From the NCBI RefSeq assembly GCF_031851795.1, contig NZ_CP134696.1, positions 2,341,001 to 2,405,000 of the forward strand: DNA of 64,000 bases, in the 5' to 3' direction. Source of the DNA: Pontibacter sp. G13 (GTDB lineage: Bacteria > Bacteroidota > Bacteroidia > J057). The translations under genes and the position numbers were made by a program. Under the pieces are notes generated by a model that was not told the DNA's origin, searched no databases, and worked only from the letters and a program-made list of their open reading frames with translations. This document shows positions 16,374-24,597 of this stretch, piece by piece; position 1 is the first letter of the stretch, and every line of letters starts with the position of its first letter.

Positions 16374-19300
16374 ATGAGACTGCCAAAATTAGCCATCGCT
16401 AACTTCCAATTCGTGCTGGTCATGGTATGCATGGCCGTGGCACTTGGGGTGATTTCCTTCCTGAATATGCCCCGCTCGGAAGACCCGACGCTGGACTTCC
16501 CCAACTACACCATCATTGCGGTGTATCCCGGAGCCAGTCCTGTAGACTTGGAGGAATTGGTCGCAGATCCCTTGGAGGAAAAGATCAACGAGCTCGAAGA
16601 CCTCACCGAAATCCTCACCGAAATCGAGGATGGAGTCGTCATGATTCAGGTGGAAGGTTCCTTCGAATTGGATATCGACGAGCAATTTGACGAACTCAAA
16701 GCCAAGGTCAACGAGGTACGCGCTGACCTTCCAGACGAACTATACAGTTTGGAAACCATCAAGGCGAGCCCGCTGGATGTGAGCATTCTCCAATTGGCCA
16801 TGGTATCCGAGGACATTCCCTATGCGGAACTGCTGGAATGGACCGAAAAGCTGGAAAAGCGTATCGAGCAGGTCAATGGCGTCCGGACAACCGAAATCTC
16901 CGGGTTTCCGGAGGAAGAGGTGCGTATCGCCCTGAATCTGGAAAAAATGTCCAAACTGAACCTGCCATTGACTCGGGTCATGGGCATCATCCAAGGAAAC
17001 AACGCCAACATTCCGGGCGGCAACCTCAAGGCTGGAACGGGAAATTTCTCGCTCAAAACCAGCGGTGGATATCGCACGCTTGACGCACTCCGTGAAACCG
17101 TCGTAGCCGCAGACGGCGGAAATATCATCCGACTGCGAGACATCGCCAAGGTCTACATGGACTATGAAGATGATCGCTATCTGGCGCGCTACAACGGAAA
17201 ACGGGCGATGTTCCTGTCCGTCACGCAAAAAGGCGGGGTGAACATCCTGGACCTTTCCGACAAGCTCAATGCGGAGCTCGAATCATTCGCAGCGGAATTG
17301 CCTGCCACGATCACGATGGAGAAGGCCTTTGAGCAAGGTCCAGCGGTCGAAAGCCGGGTGAATGATTTCTTCGGGAACCTGCTTCAAGGACTGGCATTGG
17401 TCGGGCTGATCATCTTGGCATTCCTCGGAATCCGAAATGCGTTGATCATTATCACGGTCATTCCCGCATCGGTCATCGTGGCCATTTTCCTCCTCGATGC
17501 CAATGGATTCGGTCTACAACAGATTTCCATCGCCGGATTGGTGATCGCCTTGGGGTTGCTCGTGGATAATGGAATTGTAGTAGCGGAAAACATCAACCGA
17601 TTTATTCAGCAAGGATTTTCCTCCAAGGAGGCCGCCGCAAAAGGCACCGCAGAGGTGGGCTGGGCGATTGTTTCCTCGACGGTTACGACCATCCTGTCTT
17701 TCTTTCCCATGACCCAATTGGGCGGAGGCACGGGAGCCTTTATCGAGTCTATGCCCTTGATCGTGATGTTTAGCCTGATCGCTTCTTTGATATTTGCGCT
17801 GACGCTGACACCGCTATTGGCCACCAAACTCATCACCAAACGGGAACATGCACGCGAGCAATTGCTCAATAAATGGATGCGGGGATTTGTGGACCGTGTG
17901 TATCGTCCTTCGTTGGAATTTGCCCTGAAGCGTCCCTTGATCGTGATGCTACTGGCAGTGGGATCATTGGGCGGTAGTTTTGCGCTCTTTCCGCTGGTAG
18001 GGGTTTCGTTTTTCCCGGCAGCAGACAAGCCTGTTTTGCTAGTGAATATCGAGCTTCCCCAAGGAAGTAATCTGGACCACACCGATCTGGCGGCTAGCTA
18101 TGTCGAAGCCGTGCTGGATACGTTCGAAGGCGTGGAAGGCTACGCCATGAATGTCGGCCACGGTAATCCCCAGATCTATTACAACATTTTCCCAGAGAAC
18201 TACACCCAGCATTACGCGCAGGCGTTGGTGGAATTGGATAGTTGGGACAAGGTGAATTTCTACGACCGAATCGATCGACTCCGCGCCGAATTTGCGACCT
18301 ATCCCGGTGCCAACATTCAGGTCGAGGAGCTGAAAAATGGCCCACCTGCGGAAGCCCCCATTGCCATCAAGGTCATCGGGGAAGATCTCAACATGCTCAA
18401 GGTGCTCTCGGCGCAAGTCGAGGAATTGATTGCGGCCCAAGCCGGCGTCATCAATCTCGACAACCCCATTACGTTGCCCAAAACCAATATCCGCGCCCGA
18501 GTAAATCGCGACAAGGCCGGGATGCTGGGCGTTCCACTTCAGGAATTGGATTTGGCGGTACGAACAGCCATGACCGGCAATGACCTCGGGACGATGAATA
18601 CGCCCGCTGGAGATAAGTACGATTTGGTGGCACGCATGCAATACGCCGACGAGCCCAGCGTGCAGGATTTCAGTCGGATGTACCTCCCGACCATGAGTGG
18701 GGCACAAATTCCATTGCGGCATTTGGTGCGGTTGGAATTCGAGAATGAACCGGCCCAGATCAAGCATTTCGATCTGGAGCGGACCAATACCTTGACAGCA
18801 GACGCGGCCGACGGATATAATCCCACTGCCATTGCCGAGAACTTGATCCCTGCGCTTGATCAGATTGACTGGCCCAACGGCTATCGGTACAAGGTGGCAG
18901 GCGACTACGAAAACCAGCAGGAATCCTTCGGTGATATGGGCAAGATGCTCATCATCGCCCTGATGGGAATTTTCGCAGTGCTGATCCTACAGTTCCGCTC
19001 CTTCAAGCAGCCGTTTATCGTCTTGGCGGCCATCCCGCTGGCATTTAGCGGTTCGATTGTGGCGCTGCTCCTGTCGGGCTATTCCTTCAGCTTCTTCGCA
19101 TTTGTGGGCTTTTCGAGTTTGGCGGGGATTGTGGTGAATGCGTCCATCATCTTGGTGGACTACGCGAATCAGCTCCGCCAGCAGGGGTTAGGGTTGACCG
19201 AAGCATTGATTCAAGCTTCCACGACCCGATTTATTCCGATCCTATTGACCACGATGACGACCATCTTGGGACTGCTCCCGCTGACGATTACCGGCGGAAA

Positions 19301-19460
19301 CCTCTGGGCCCCCTTGGGATGGACGATCATCGGCGGCATGATCAGTTCGACCGTATTGACCCTCTTGGTGGTTCCGATCCTGTACAAATGGCTCAGTCCC
19401 AAAGTAGCAGTCGGTACAGAGACACAAACACATTCGGCAGGAGATGTAGCGATGGGTTGA
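16374..19460 (+). CDS. RND efflux pump, AcrB/HAE-type
   Basis: 1028 residues, full length for the family. It has an N-terminal helix, periplasmic porter loops (about 35-335 and 560-860), and two blocks of transmembrane helices (about 335-500 and 860-1015). In TM4 the proton-relay motif reads VDNGIVVAEN, with D398 kept but the neighbouring Asp of classical HAE1 pumps (VDDAIVVVEN) replaced by N399. It exports small hydrophobic compounds using proton-motive force, with the two preceding genes. The substrate is not predictable from sequence. Confidence 0.93.
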   Translation: MRLPKLAIANFQFVLVMVCMAVALGVISFLNMPRSEDPTLDFPNYTIIAVYPGASPVDLEELVADPLEEKINELEDLTEILTEIEDGVVMIQVEGSFELDIDEQFDELKAKVNEVRADLPDELYSLETIKASPLDVSILQLAMVSEDIPYAELLEWTEKLEKRIEQVNGVRTTEISGFPEEEVRIALNLEKMSKLNLPLTRVMGIIQGNNANIPGGNLKAGTGNFSLKTSGGYRTLDALRETVVAADGGNIIRLRDIAKVYMDYEDDRYLARYNGKRAMFLSVTQKGGVNILDLSDKLNAELESFAAELPATITMEKAFEQGPAVESRVNDFFGNLLQGLALVGLIILAFLGIRNALIIITVIPASVIVAIFLLDANGFGLQQISIAGLVIALGLLVDNGIVVAENINRFIQQGFSSKEAAAKGTAEVGWAIVSSTVTTILSFFPMTQLGGGTGAFIESMPLIVMFSLIASLIFALTLTPLLATKLITKREHAREQLLNKWMRGFVDRVYRPSLEFALKRPLIVMLLAVGSLGGSFALFPLVGVSFFPAADKPVLLVNIELPQGSNLDHTDLAASYVEAVLDTFEGVEGYAMNVGHGNPQIYYNIFPENYTQHYAQALVELDSWDKVNFYDRIDRLRAEFATYPGANIQVEELKNGPPAEAPIAIKVIGEDLNMLKVLSAQVEELIAAQAGVINLDNPITLPKTNIRARVNRDKAGMLGVPLQELDLAVRTAMTGNDLGTMNTPAGDKYDLVARMQYADEPSVQDFSRMYLPTMSGAQIPLRHLVRLEFENEPAQIKHFDLERTNTLTADAADGYNPTAIAENLIPALDQIDWPNGYRYKVAGDYENQQESFGDMGKMLIIALMGIFAVLILQFRSFKQPFIVLAAIPLAFSGSIVALLLSGYSFSFFAFVGFSSLAGIVVNASIILVDYANQLRQQGLGLTEALIQASTTRFIPILLTTMTTILGLLPLTITGGNLWAPLGWTIIGGMISSTVLTLLVVPILYKWLSPKVAVGTETQTHSAGDVAMG

Positions 19461-19482
19461 TGCAGTGCTGAATCGGTTCAGA

Positions 19483-19519
19483 AATCCCCCGCTCAGGCTT
19501 TCGGCTTGGGCGGGGGATT
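19483..19519 (+). terminator. Strong stem-loop after the efflux operon
   Basis: AATCCCCCGC (19483-19492) pairs with GCGGGGGATT (19510-19519), and the inner TCAGGC/GCTTGG extends the stem around a TTTCG loop. No T-run follows, so it may act as a 3'-end stabiliser as much as a terminator. Confidence 0.7.
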
Positions 19520-19765
19520 GTGGTTGGGGGGCGATTCATCAATTGAAGAAAAACGAGCGGCGCAAGATTTGGCATACATCAAATGGCTTAGAAGAAGCAC
19601 CATTTCCACCTCATAAAACCGACAACGCTCGGTACCTTATTCAACCAGCTCAGCGCAGGAATCGTACAATATATTCACGGACAGCAACATGATTGCTTCA
19701 TGTACCAAAAACTTGTACTTTACTGGAACATCATCCGATACAAGCTCTTCAAAACGTACCCTGAT

Positions 19766-19969
19766 ATGGAATCCTCCAAAAAATCACATAAAAAGCTTCC
19801 TTTCGCAGTCGCCAGCGAGCCCGCCAAAAAGATGTTGAGCAGCCCCAATATCTCGAAGCAATTGGTGGAAGCGATCCGCAATTCCAAGTCCAAGGATGCG
19901 GATAAAGCCAAGCGCAATTCTTTCACCATTTCCCAATCGGATTATGATCGTCTTCAACTAGACGAATAG
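19766..19969 (+). CDS. Small basic hypothetical protein
   Basis: 67 residues from ATG 19766 (MESSKKSHKKLPFAVASEP). Highly charged and Ser-rich, with no membrane segment or signal. The frame is open further upstream to 19700, but that part looks non-coding. It ends 60 bp before the next membrane-protein gene on the same strand, and the two may form a pair. No family recognised. A non-functional frame remains possible. Confidence 0.5.
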   Translation: MESSKKSHKKLPFAVASEPAKKMLSSPNISKQLVEAIRNSKSKDADKAKRNSFTISQSDYDRLQLDE

Positions 19970-20029
19970 GAGTCCTATTCCGCCACCTAGAATCAATGCC
20001 TACCTCTCCAGCTTCAATCTCGGTTTTTC

Positions 20030-20860
20030 ATGAACATTGCGCTCACCTCGATTTTTATCTTTTTGCTGTTGCTGCCGGGTATTCTCTTTAGGCGGATGTA
20101 CTATACCAGCCACTTTTCCCATCAGTTTTCCACCAGCAATTTCTTCGAGTTATTTTTTGCCTCCTTCGTTCCGGCCATTGTGATTCATGCCGCAATCGCC
20201 GGGACTTTTTCATTTTGGTATCCGATACAATTCGATCTCCTCTTTGCCCTTTTGATGGACTCAAATGACGCTCAAGTGAAGTTGGCGCTGGAGCACTTTC
20301 AATCCAACCAAACGCAAGTATTTGCCTATCTGCTTTCCAGTTTTGGGGTGGGATTGCTATCAGGTTGGGTAGGCCAGTTGTTGGTCATCCGATTCCAATT
20401 GGACCGGAGATTCTCCATTTTCCGATTCAAGAACAAGTGGCACTATTACTTCACGGGGGCTTTTTTGGAGTTCCAGCAGACTGCTCAGCAAGTCGACAAT
20501 CCCGGCAATCAAAAGATCGACCTGACGTATCTCCAAATTTTGGTGGATAGCCGAGAAGGGACCTTGCTCTACGATGGGCTATTGGTCAACTACGATGTAG
20601 ATGCCTCAGGGGAATTGACAGCATTGTCAATGAGTCAGGTACGACGAAGAAAACTCAATGATGATGTACCTACTGATTCAGATGGGGATTCGGCACAAGA
20701 TTCCCGCTATTATCATATCATGGGGAATGTGATGAGATTTGAAGCAGACAAGATCATTAACATGAATCTCACCTACTACTTTCTCGAATTTGAGCAGGAT
20801 GAACAGAGCGGAGACTTCCAGGTAGCCTTGAAGCCTTGGCCTCCCGCCTTTTTTGATTAG
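20030..20860 (+). CDS. Membrane-anchored protein of unknown function
   Basis: 276 residues. The N-terminal half has three hydrophobic segments (about 5-20, 43-65 and 102-124), giving LLPGILFRRMYY at the start and SSFGVGLLSGWVGQLLVI for the third. The C-terminal half is soluble, with strand-rich sequence (IDLTYLQILVDSREGTLLYDGLLVNYDVD, then MNLTYYFLEFEQDE) and probably lies in the cytoplasm. The layout of a few helices plus a cytoplasmic beta domain recalls uncharacterised DUF6338-like membrane proteins, but I cannot confirm that. It is paired with a small basic protein upstream. Confidence 0.7.
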   Translation: MNIALTSIFIFLLLLPGILFRRMYYTSHFSHQFSTSNFFELFFASFVPAIVIHAAIAGTFSFWYPIQFDLLFALLMDSNDAQVKLALEHFQSNQTQVFAYLLSSFGVGLLSGWVGQLLVIRFQLDRRFSIFRFKNKWHYYFTGAFLEFQQTAQQVDNPGNQKIDLTYLQILVDSREGTLLYDGLLVNYDVDASGELTALSMSQVRRRKLNDDVPTDSDGDSAQDSRYYHIMGNVMRFEADKIINMNLTYYFLEFEQDEQSGDFQVALKPWPPAFFD

Positions 20861-20893
20861 CTGGCAAGCTATCTCCGCCCTGTCCAAATTCCA

Positions 20894-21481
20894 TCAATAC
20901 GGCGTACGCTCCTGACGAGCTTCCTTCAAGGCAGAAGCATACCACAGCAATTCATCGGAAAATTTGTCGAAGCGCGGCCCGATCTTGTCATCCCAAGGTC
21001 TACCGGATTCGTCGATTGCGTCGTGAACGTGTGATACCTGCATCATACGCGAGATGGAGGCCATCCCCAATTCACCTACCACTACCCGAGCATGGACAGA
21101 AGCCCTTGCTCCGCCGAATCCTCCCATGGAGTAGGACATAATTCCAGCAGGCTTGAAGAAGTATTCTTTCTGAAAATGATCGAGGAGGTTTTTGAGACCG
21201 GGAGGTAGACTATGGTTGTACTCTCCGGTGCAGATGACAAATCCATCTGCCTCCATCAGATGATCGGAGATTTTCTGAAGATTCTGGGGAGCACTTCCGG
21301 CCGGATATTCCTTGAACATTTTATCCAGCATCGGAACAGAGTAGGACTTGGCATCGATCAGAAATGCCTTACAGCGGTTGGCTAAACGATTGACGGCAAA
21401 CTGAGCAGCACGAATGCCTTGCCTGTGATGGCGGTATGAGCCATACAGGACTGCGATCTTGAGATCGGAAAGGGTGGACAT
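20894..21481 (-). CDS. NAD(P)H-dependent FMN reductase-like flavodoxin-fold protein
   Basis: 195 residues. It begins with a flavodoxin-like strand and phosphate loop (IAVLYGSYRHHRQGIRAA) and contains GFVICTGEYNHSLPPGLKNLLDH, the FMN-contact motif of the FMN_red/WrbA group. It probably reduces FMN, quinones or similar electron acceptors in the cytosol with NAD(P)H. It is convergent with the membrane-protein gene (stops 34 bp apart). The family assignment is firm and the physiological substrate is unknown. Confidence 0.87.
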   Translation of the reverse strand: MSTLSDLKIAVLYGSYRHHRQGIRAAQFAVNRLANRCKAFLIDAKSYSVPMLDKMFKEYPAGSAPQNLQKISDHLMEADGFVICTGEYNHSLPPGLKNLLDHFQKEYFFKPAGIMSYSMGGFGGARASVHARVVVGELGMASISRMMQVSHVHDAIDESGRPWDDKIGPRFDKFSDELLWYASALKEARQERTPY

Positions 21482-21635
21482 AACTAAGCGTTGAGAAATA
21501 GGATTACAGATCCCAACCTACCGAAATTTTCTAAAATACCAATAAGTTGGCAATCAGAAATATTGCCTAGTCGGCCAGAATATCCTCATGAAGCACCTAG
21601 GCATGCGTTTGAATGATGGAGATCTGTGCTGTTTC

Positions 21636-21820
21636 TCCCTGTGCGGCTGGCTGGTGGGGCGTGAGCCGACAGGAGTGTGAGGCGCAGCCGAAGTCCCGGA
21701 GGCACGTAGGGACCGAGCCCTGGATCTTGGTCCGGGGCAGGCGGCGAGCACGAAAGGTGGCGACCCTGCGGCCATGATGCCGAGAGGGATTCAAAGGACA
21801 AGCAAGCGGGGGCACGCCCA
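21636..21820 (-). repeat. Dispersed structured repeat R3
   Basis: A nearly identical, oppositely oriented relative of R4 (46243-46430). The outer stem GGGCGTG/CACGCCC uses 21813-21819 and 21657-21663. The second stem has a mismatch (CCCCGC against GCAGGG), and the CCCCGGA/TCCAGGG hairpin has one G-U type change, suggesting a slowly decaying copy. It lies about 140 bp past the rpoD stop, between two minus-strand genes. Confidence 0.7.
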
Positions 21821-21876
21821 CATCATGCTAAAGCCACTCGAGCAATTCGAGGGAAAAAGCCCAAGACATGCAGCAC

Positions 21877-21913
21877 AAAAATCAAGCAGCCGCCTGAAGA
21901 TCAAGCGGCTGCT
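21877..21913 (-). terminator. Intrinsic terminator of rpoD
   Basis: AGCAGCCGC (21885-21893) pairs exactly with GCGGCTGCT (21905-21913). On the minus strand the hairpin is followed by TTGATTTTTG. It lies 46 bp past the rpoD stop. Confidence 0.8.
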
Positions 21914-21958
21914 AATGACACAAAGATACGATACTAACTCCAATAGGCTAAACTTCGC

Positions 21959-22825
21959 CTATCCGAGATATGTTTTCAAACCTTTAGAGCGTGAAGTGTG
22001 ACGCAGACGGCGAATCGCCTTTTCCTTGATCTGACGTACACGTTCACGAGTCAAGTCAAATTTTTCTCCAATTTCTTCCAGGGTCAGGGAGTGTTCCACC
22101 CCGATCCCGAAGTACAAACGGATCACTTCCGCCTCACGCTGTGTCAGGGTGCTGAGTGCTCGCTCGACCTCTTTGGACAGCGACTCGTTGATGAGTTCGT
22201 TGTCGGGATTAGGTTCGGCGTCGTTTTCCAAGACATCCAACAGGCGGTTTTCTTCCCCTTGTACAAAAGGTGCATCCACGGAGACGTGGCGTCCAGAGAT
22301 TTTGAGTGTATCGGAGATTTCATCCTCACTCATGTTCTCGAGGACTTCGGAGATCTCTTCAGGAGAAGGCTCACGTTCGAATTCCTGCTCCAGTTTGGAG
22401 AACGCCTTACCGATCTTGTTCAGGGCGCCGACCCGGTTGAGGGGTAGACGTACGATACGGGACTGTTCGGCCAAGGCCTGGAGGATAGACTGACGAATCC
22501 ACCATACGGCGTAGGAGATAAATTTAAATCCCCGAGTTTCATCAAATCGTTTCGCAGCCTTGATGAGGCCCAAGTTCCCTTCATTGATCAGGTCCCCGAG
22601 AGACAGCCCTTGGTTCTGATATTGCTTGGCGACAGATACCACAAACCGCAAGTTGGCCTTGGTCAACTTTTCGAGGGCAACTTGGTCTCCCTGCTTGATC
22701 CTACGAGCCAGTTCTACTTCCTCGTCTGGCGTCAACAGTTCCACCTTACCGATCTCTTGCAGGTATTTGTCCAGGGATTGGGACTCCCGGTTGGTTATCT
22801 GCTTGCTGATCTTAAGCTGTCTCAT
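21959..22825 (-). CDS. rpoD: Primary sigma factor RpoD (short Bacteroidota type)
   Basis: 288 residues. It lacks region 1.1 and the long non-conserved insert, as in other Bacteroidota primary sigma factors. Order: region 1.2 ([20 protein letters not shown]), region 2 ([39 protein letters not shown] then [14 protein letters not shown]), region 3, and region 4 ([43 protein letters not shown]). It directs core RNA polymerase to housekeeping promoters of the TTG/TAnnTTTG type, one of which appears directly upstream of this gene. Confidence 0.96.
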   Translation of the reverse strand: MRQLKISKQITNRESQSLDKYLQEIGKVELLTPDEEVELARRIKQGDQVALEKLTKANLRFVVSVAKQYQNQGLSLGDLINEGNLGLIKAAKRFDETRGFKFISYAVWWIRQSILQALAEQSRIVRLPLNRVGALNKIGKAFSKLEQEFEREPSPEEISEVLENMSEDEISDTLKISGRHVSVDAPFVQGEENRLLDVLENDAEPNPDNELINESLSKEVERALSTLTQREAEVIRLYFGIGVEHSLTLEEIGEKFDLTRERVRQIKEKAIRRLRHTSRSKGLKTYLG

Positions 22826-22896
22826 GTACTAGTGGGTAAAAGATGTTTACGAAGTCGCATCCCGGCTTTCGGGACACAGCTGCCTTAATCAACTGG

Positions 22897-22927
22897 CAAA
22901 TTTACGTTCTAAAGGGCCGTTTTGCAA
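22897..22927 (-). promoter_or_regulatory. Bacteroidota-type promoter of rpoD
   Basis: On the minus strand TTG (22927-22925), a 20-bp spacer, then TAAATTTG (22904-22897), which fits TAnnTTTG exactly. A 5' untranslated region of about 65 bases to the ATG at 22825 would result. The rest of 22.93-23.23 kb shows nothing I can assign. Confidence 0.65.
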
Positions 22928-23238
22928 GTATACTTTTTAGTTGTATTAGGGAACTTTTATCAAGTTCCGGATCTTCTTGCTCGCAGCCAACAAAAAATAC
23001 AACGAACCCTGAGGTCCATTGGCGGTCTCCCCCTGTGATCTGTATACTCAGACCCATGATAGATATCGCTTGCCATCTGCTCAGAACCTATCGCTGAATC
23101 ATCCGCCTTCCTGAGCTTGGACAAGGACTTTCATTTTCAGGACCTTCCTAGGGAAGGGCCCGAAAGTTCTATCTGCAAACCTAGACACTGCGAAAAATGT
23201 TCTAACTTCGAACGCTGATCGTACTGAAAGGATTACTT

Positions 23239-24120
23239 ATGAGTCAGACAGAACTGATCCTCAATCCAGACTCCTCCATCTATCATTTGGGTCTCAAACC
23301 CGGAGAACTCGCCAAAAAGATCATTTTTGTCGGAGATCCGGCCCGTGTGGATCGAGTGGCTGAACATTTCGAGGATGTAACAATTCGACGCAAAAAACGC
23401 GAATTTCACACCGTTACAGGGATTTACAAGTCCACACCGATATCGGTGATCTCCACAGGAATCGGTACCGACAACATAGATATTGTCTGGAACGAAATCG
23501 ACGCATTGTTTAATGTGAATTTTTCGGACCAAACCGTAAAAGAATCACTTACTTCGCTCAAAGTGCTTCGTTTGGGCACATGCGGAGGGCTCCAGCCCCA
23601 CATTCCGGTGGGGACCGTCGTCTATTCTCGCTTTGCCATTGGGGCGGACGCCATGATGCAATATTATGCCCAAGAACGGACCGTATCGCACGCAACCCTA
23701 GAGGAAAAGCTTTCGGAATTCGTCAAAAAAAGATTGGGACTGCGTGTACGCATGTATGGCTCGGTAGGTTCAGGAAGCCTTGAACGCCTCATCCATGAAC
23801 ATTATCCCCAAGTCGAATCGGGCATCACCTTCACCGCAGCAGGATTCTATGGGCCTCAAGGAAGATCTCTTGGTCGAATCCCCTTGCTCAAGCAGGACTT
23901 GATCGATGGGGTGTCGAAATTCAGTTTTGGGGATCGAGAGGTATTGAATATGGAGATGGAGACCTCGGGTATCTTGGGCTTGAGTCAAGCTCTTGGGCAT
24001 CGTGCAGGATCGTTGTCTGTGATTTTGGCCAATCGTCGCACAGGTGAATTCTCCGAAGATCCTACCGGACATATTGAGGATTTGATCCAAAAAGGGCTCC
24101 ATATCCTCCACAAGTGGTAA
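23239..24120 (+). CDS. udp: Uridine phosphorylase-like nucleoside phosphorylase
   Basis: 293 residues of the PNP_UDP family. Visible motifs: GDPARVDRVAEHF near residue 33 (phosphate-binding loop), ISTGIGTDNIDIVWNE near 72, RLGTCGGLQPHIPVGT near 112, and VLNMEMETSGILGLS near 237, where MEMET contacts the ribose. The enzyme splits uridine (possibly other nucleosides) with phosphate into base and ribose-1-phosphate for salvage. Length is slightly above the bacterial Udp norm, as is common in Bacteroidota. It stands alone, with a strong hairpin after it. Confidence 0.88.
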   Translation: MSQTELILNPDSSIYHLGLKPGELAKKIIFVGDPARVDRVAEHFEDVTIRRKKREFHTVTGIYKSTPISVISTGIGTDNIDIVWNEIDALFNVNFSDQTVKESLTSLKVLRLGTCGGLQPHIPVGTVVYSRFAIGADAMMQYYAQERTVSHATLEEKLSEFVKKRLGLRVRMYGSVGSGSLERLIHEHYPQVESGITFTAAGFYGPQGRSLGRIPLLKQDLIDGVSKFSFGDREVLNMEMETSGILGLSQALGHRAGSLSVILANRRTGEFSEDPTGHIEDLIQKGLHILHKW

Positions 24121-24151
24121 CCCGTTAATTTCCAGAACACTGGCAAGCCTC

Positions 24152-24192
24152 GTGAAAAATGCGTAGTTTCTTTTGATACTCGCATTTTTCAC
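24152..24192 (+). terminator. Perfect 12-bp stem-loop after udp
   Basis: GTGAAAAATGCG (24152-24163) pairs exactly with CGCATTTTTCAC (24181-24192). The stem carries its own T-run, so it could terminate in either direction. It separates udp from the zinc-ribbon gene. Confidence 0.7.
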
Positions 24193-24232
24193 CCGGGCGC
24201 AATGCGCCTTCCACCCCCAAGGACTACTTGCC

Positions 24233-24487
24233 ATGCCTCTGATCGAATGCCCCAAGTGCCATTGGCAGCCCAATCTCCATACCCACTGGACATGTGATTG
24301 CGGCCATCATTTCCCCTCCTTTCAGACCCACGGACGCTGCCCAAAATGCGCCAAAGTCTGGCGTACCACCCGCTGCAAAATCTGCTTCCAGACGTCCCCC
24401 TATCACGAATGGATTCATGACGACCAGCCACTCCCCCTCAGAAATATCCTCGGGATCGATTGGGACTGGGATCAGCCGAGAGAGTAG
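24233..24487 (+). CDS. Small zinc-ribbon protein
   Basis: 84 residues from ATG 24233 (MPLIECPKCHW). The frame extends upstream into the udp terminator, so the later start is chosen. It contains three or four Cys pairs: CPKC, CDCGHH, CPKC and CKIC, consistent with two tandem zinc ribbons. Trp- and His-rich between the knuckles, with no membrane segment. Such proteins often bind nucleic acid or act as chaperone-like adaptors, but nothing here shows which. Confidence 0.7.
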   Translation: MPLIECPKCHWQPNLHTHWTCDCGHHFPSFQTHGRCPKCAKVWRTTRCKICFQTSPYHEWIHDDQPLPLRNILGIDWDWDQPRE

Positions 24488-24597
24488 CACAGAGCATCAG
24501 GTAGACCAGGCACGCCATCGCCAATATTCGAAATATTCAATTTTATTGATATATTCGAATATCAAATTTACCTGATCAACCGACCATTTCCTTCGCC

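Noticed and set aside
19465-19692. 75-residue open frame after the RND gene
   Set aside because: It begins inside the post-operon hairpin and has no coding character.
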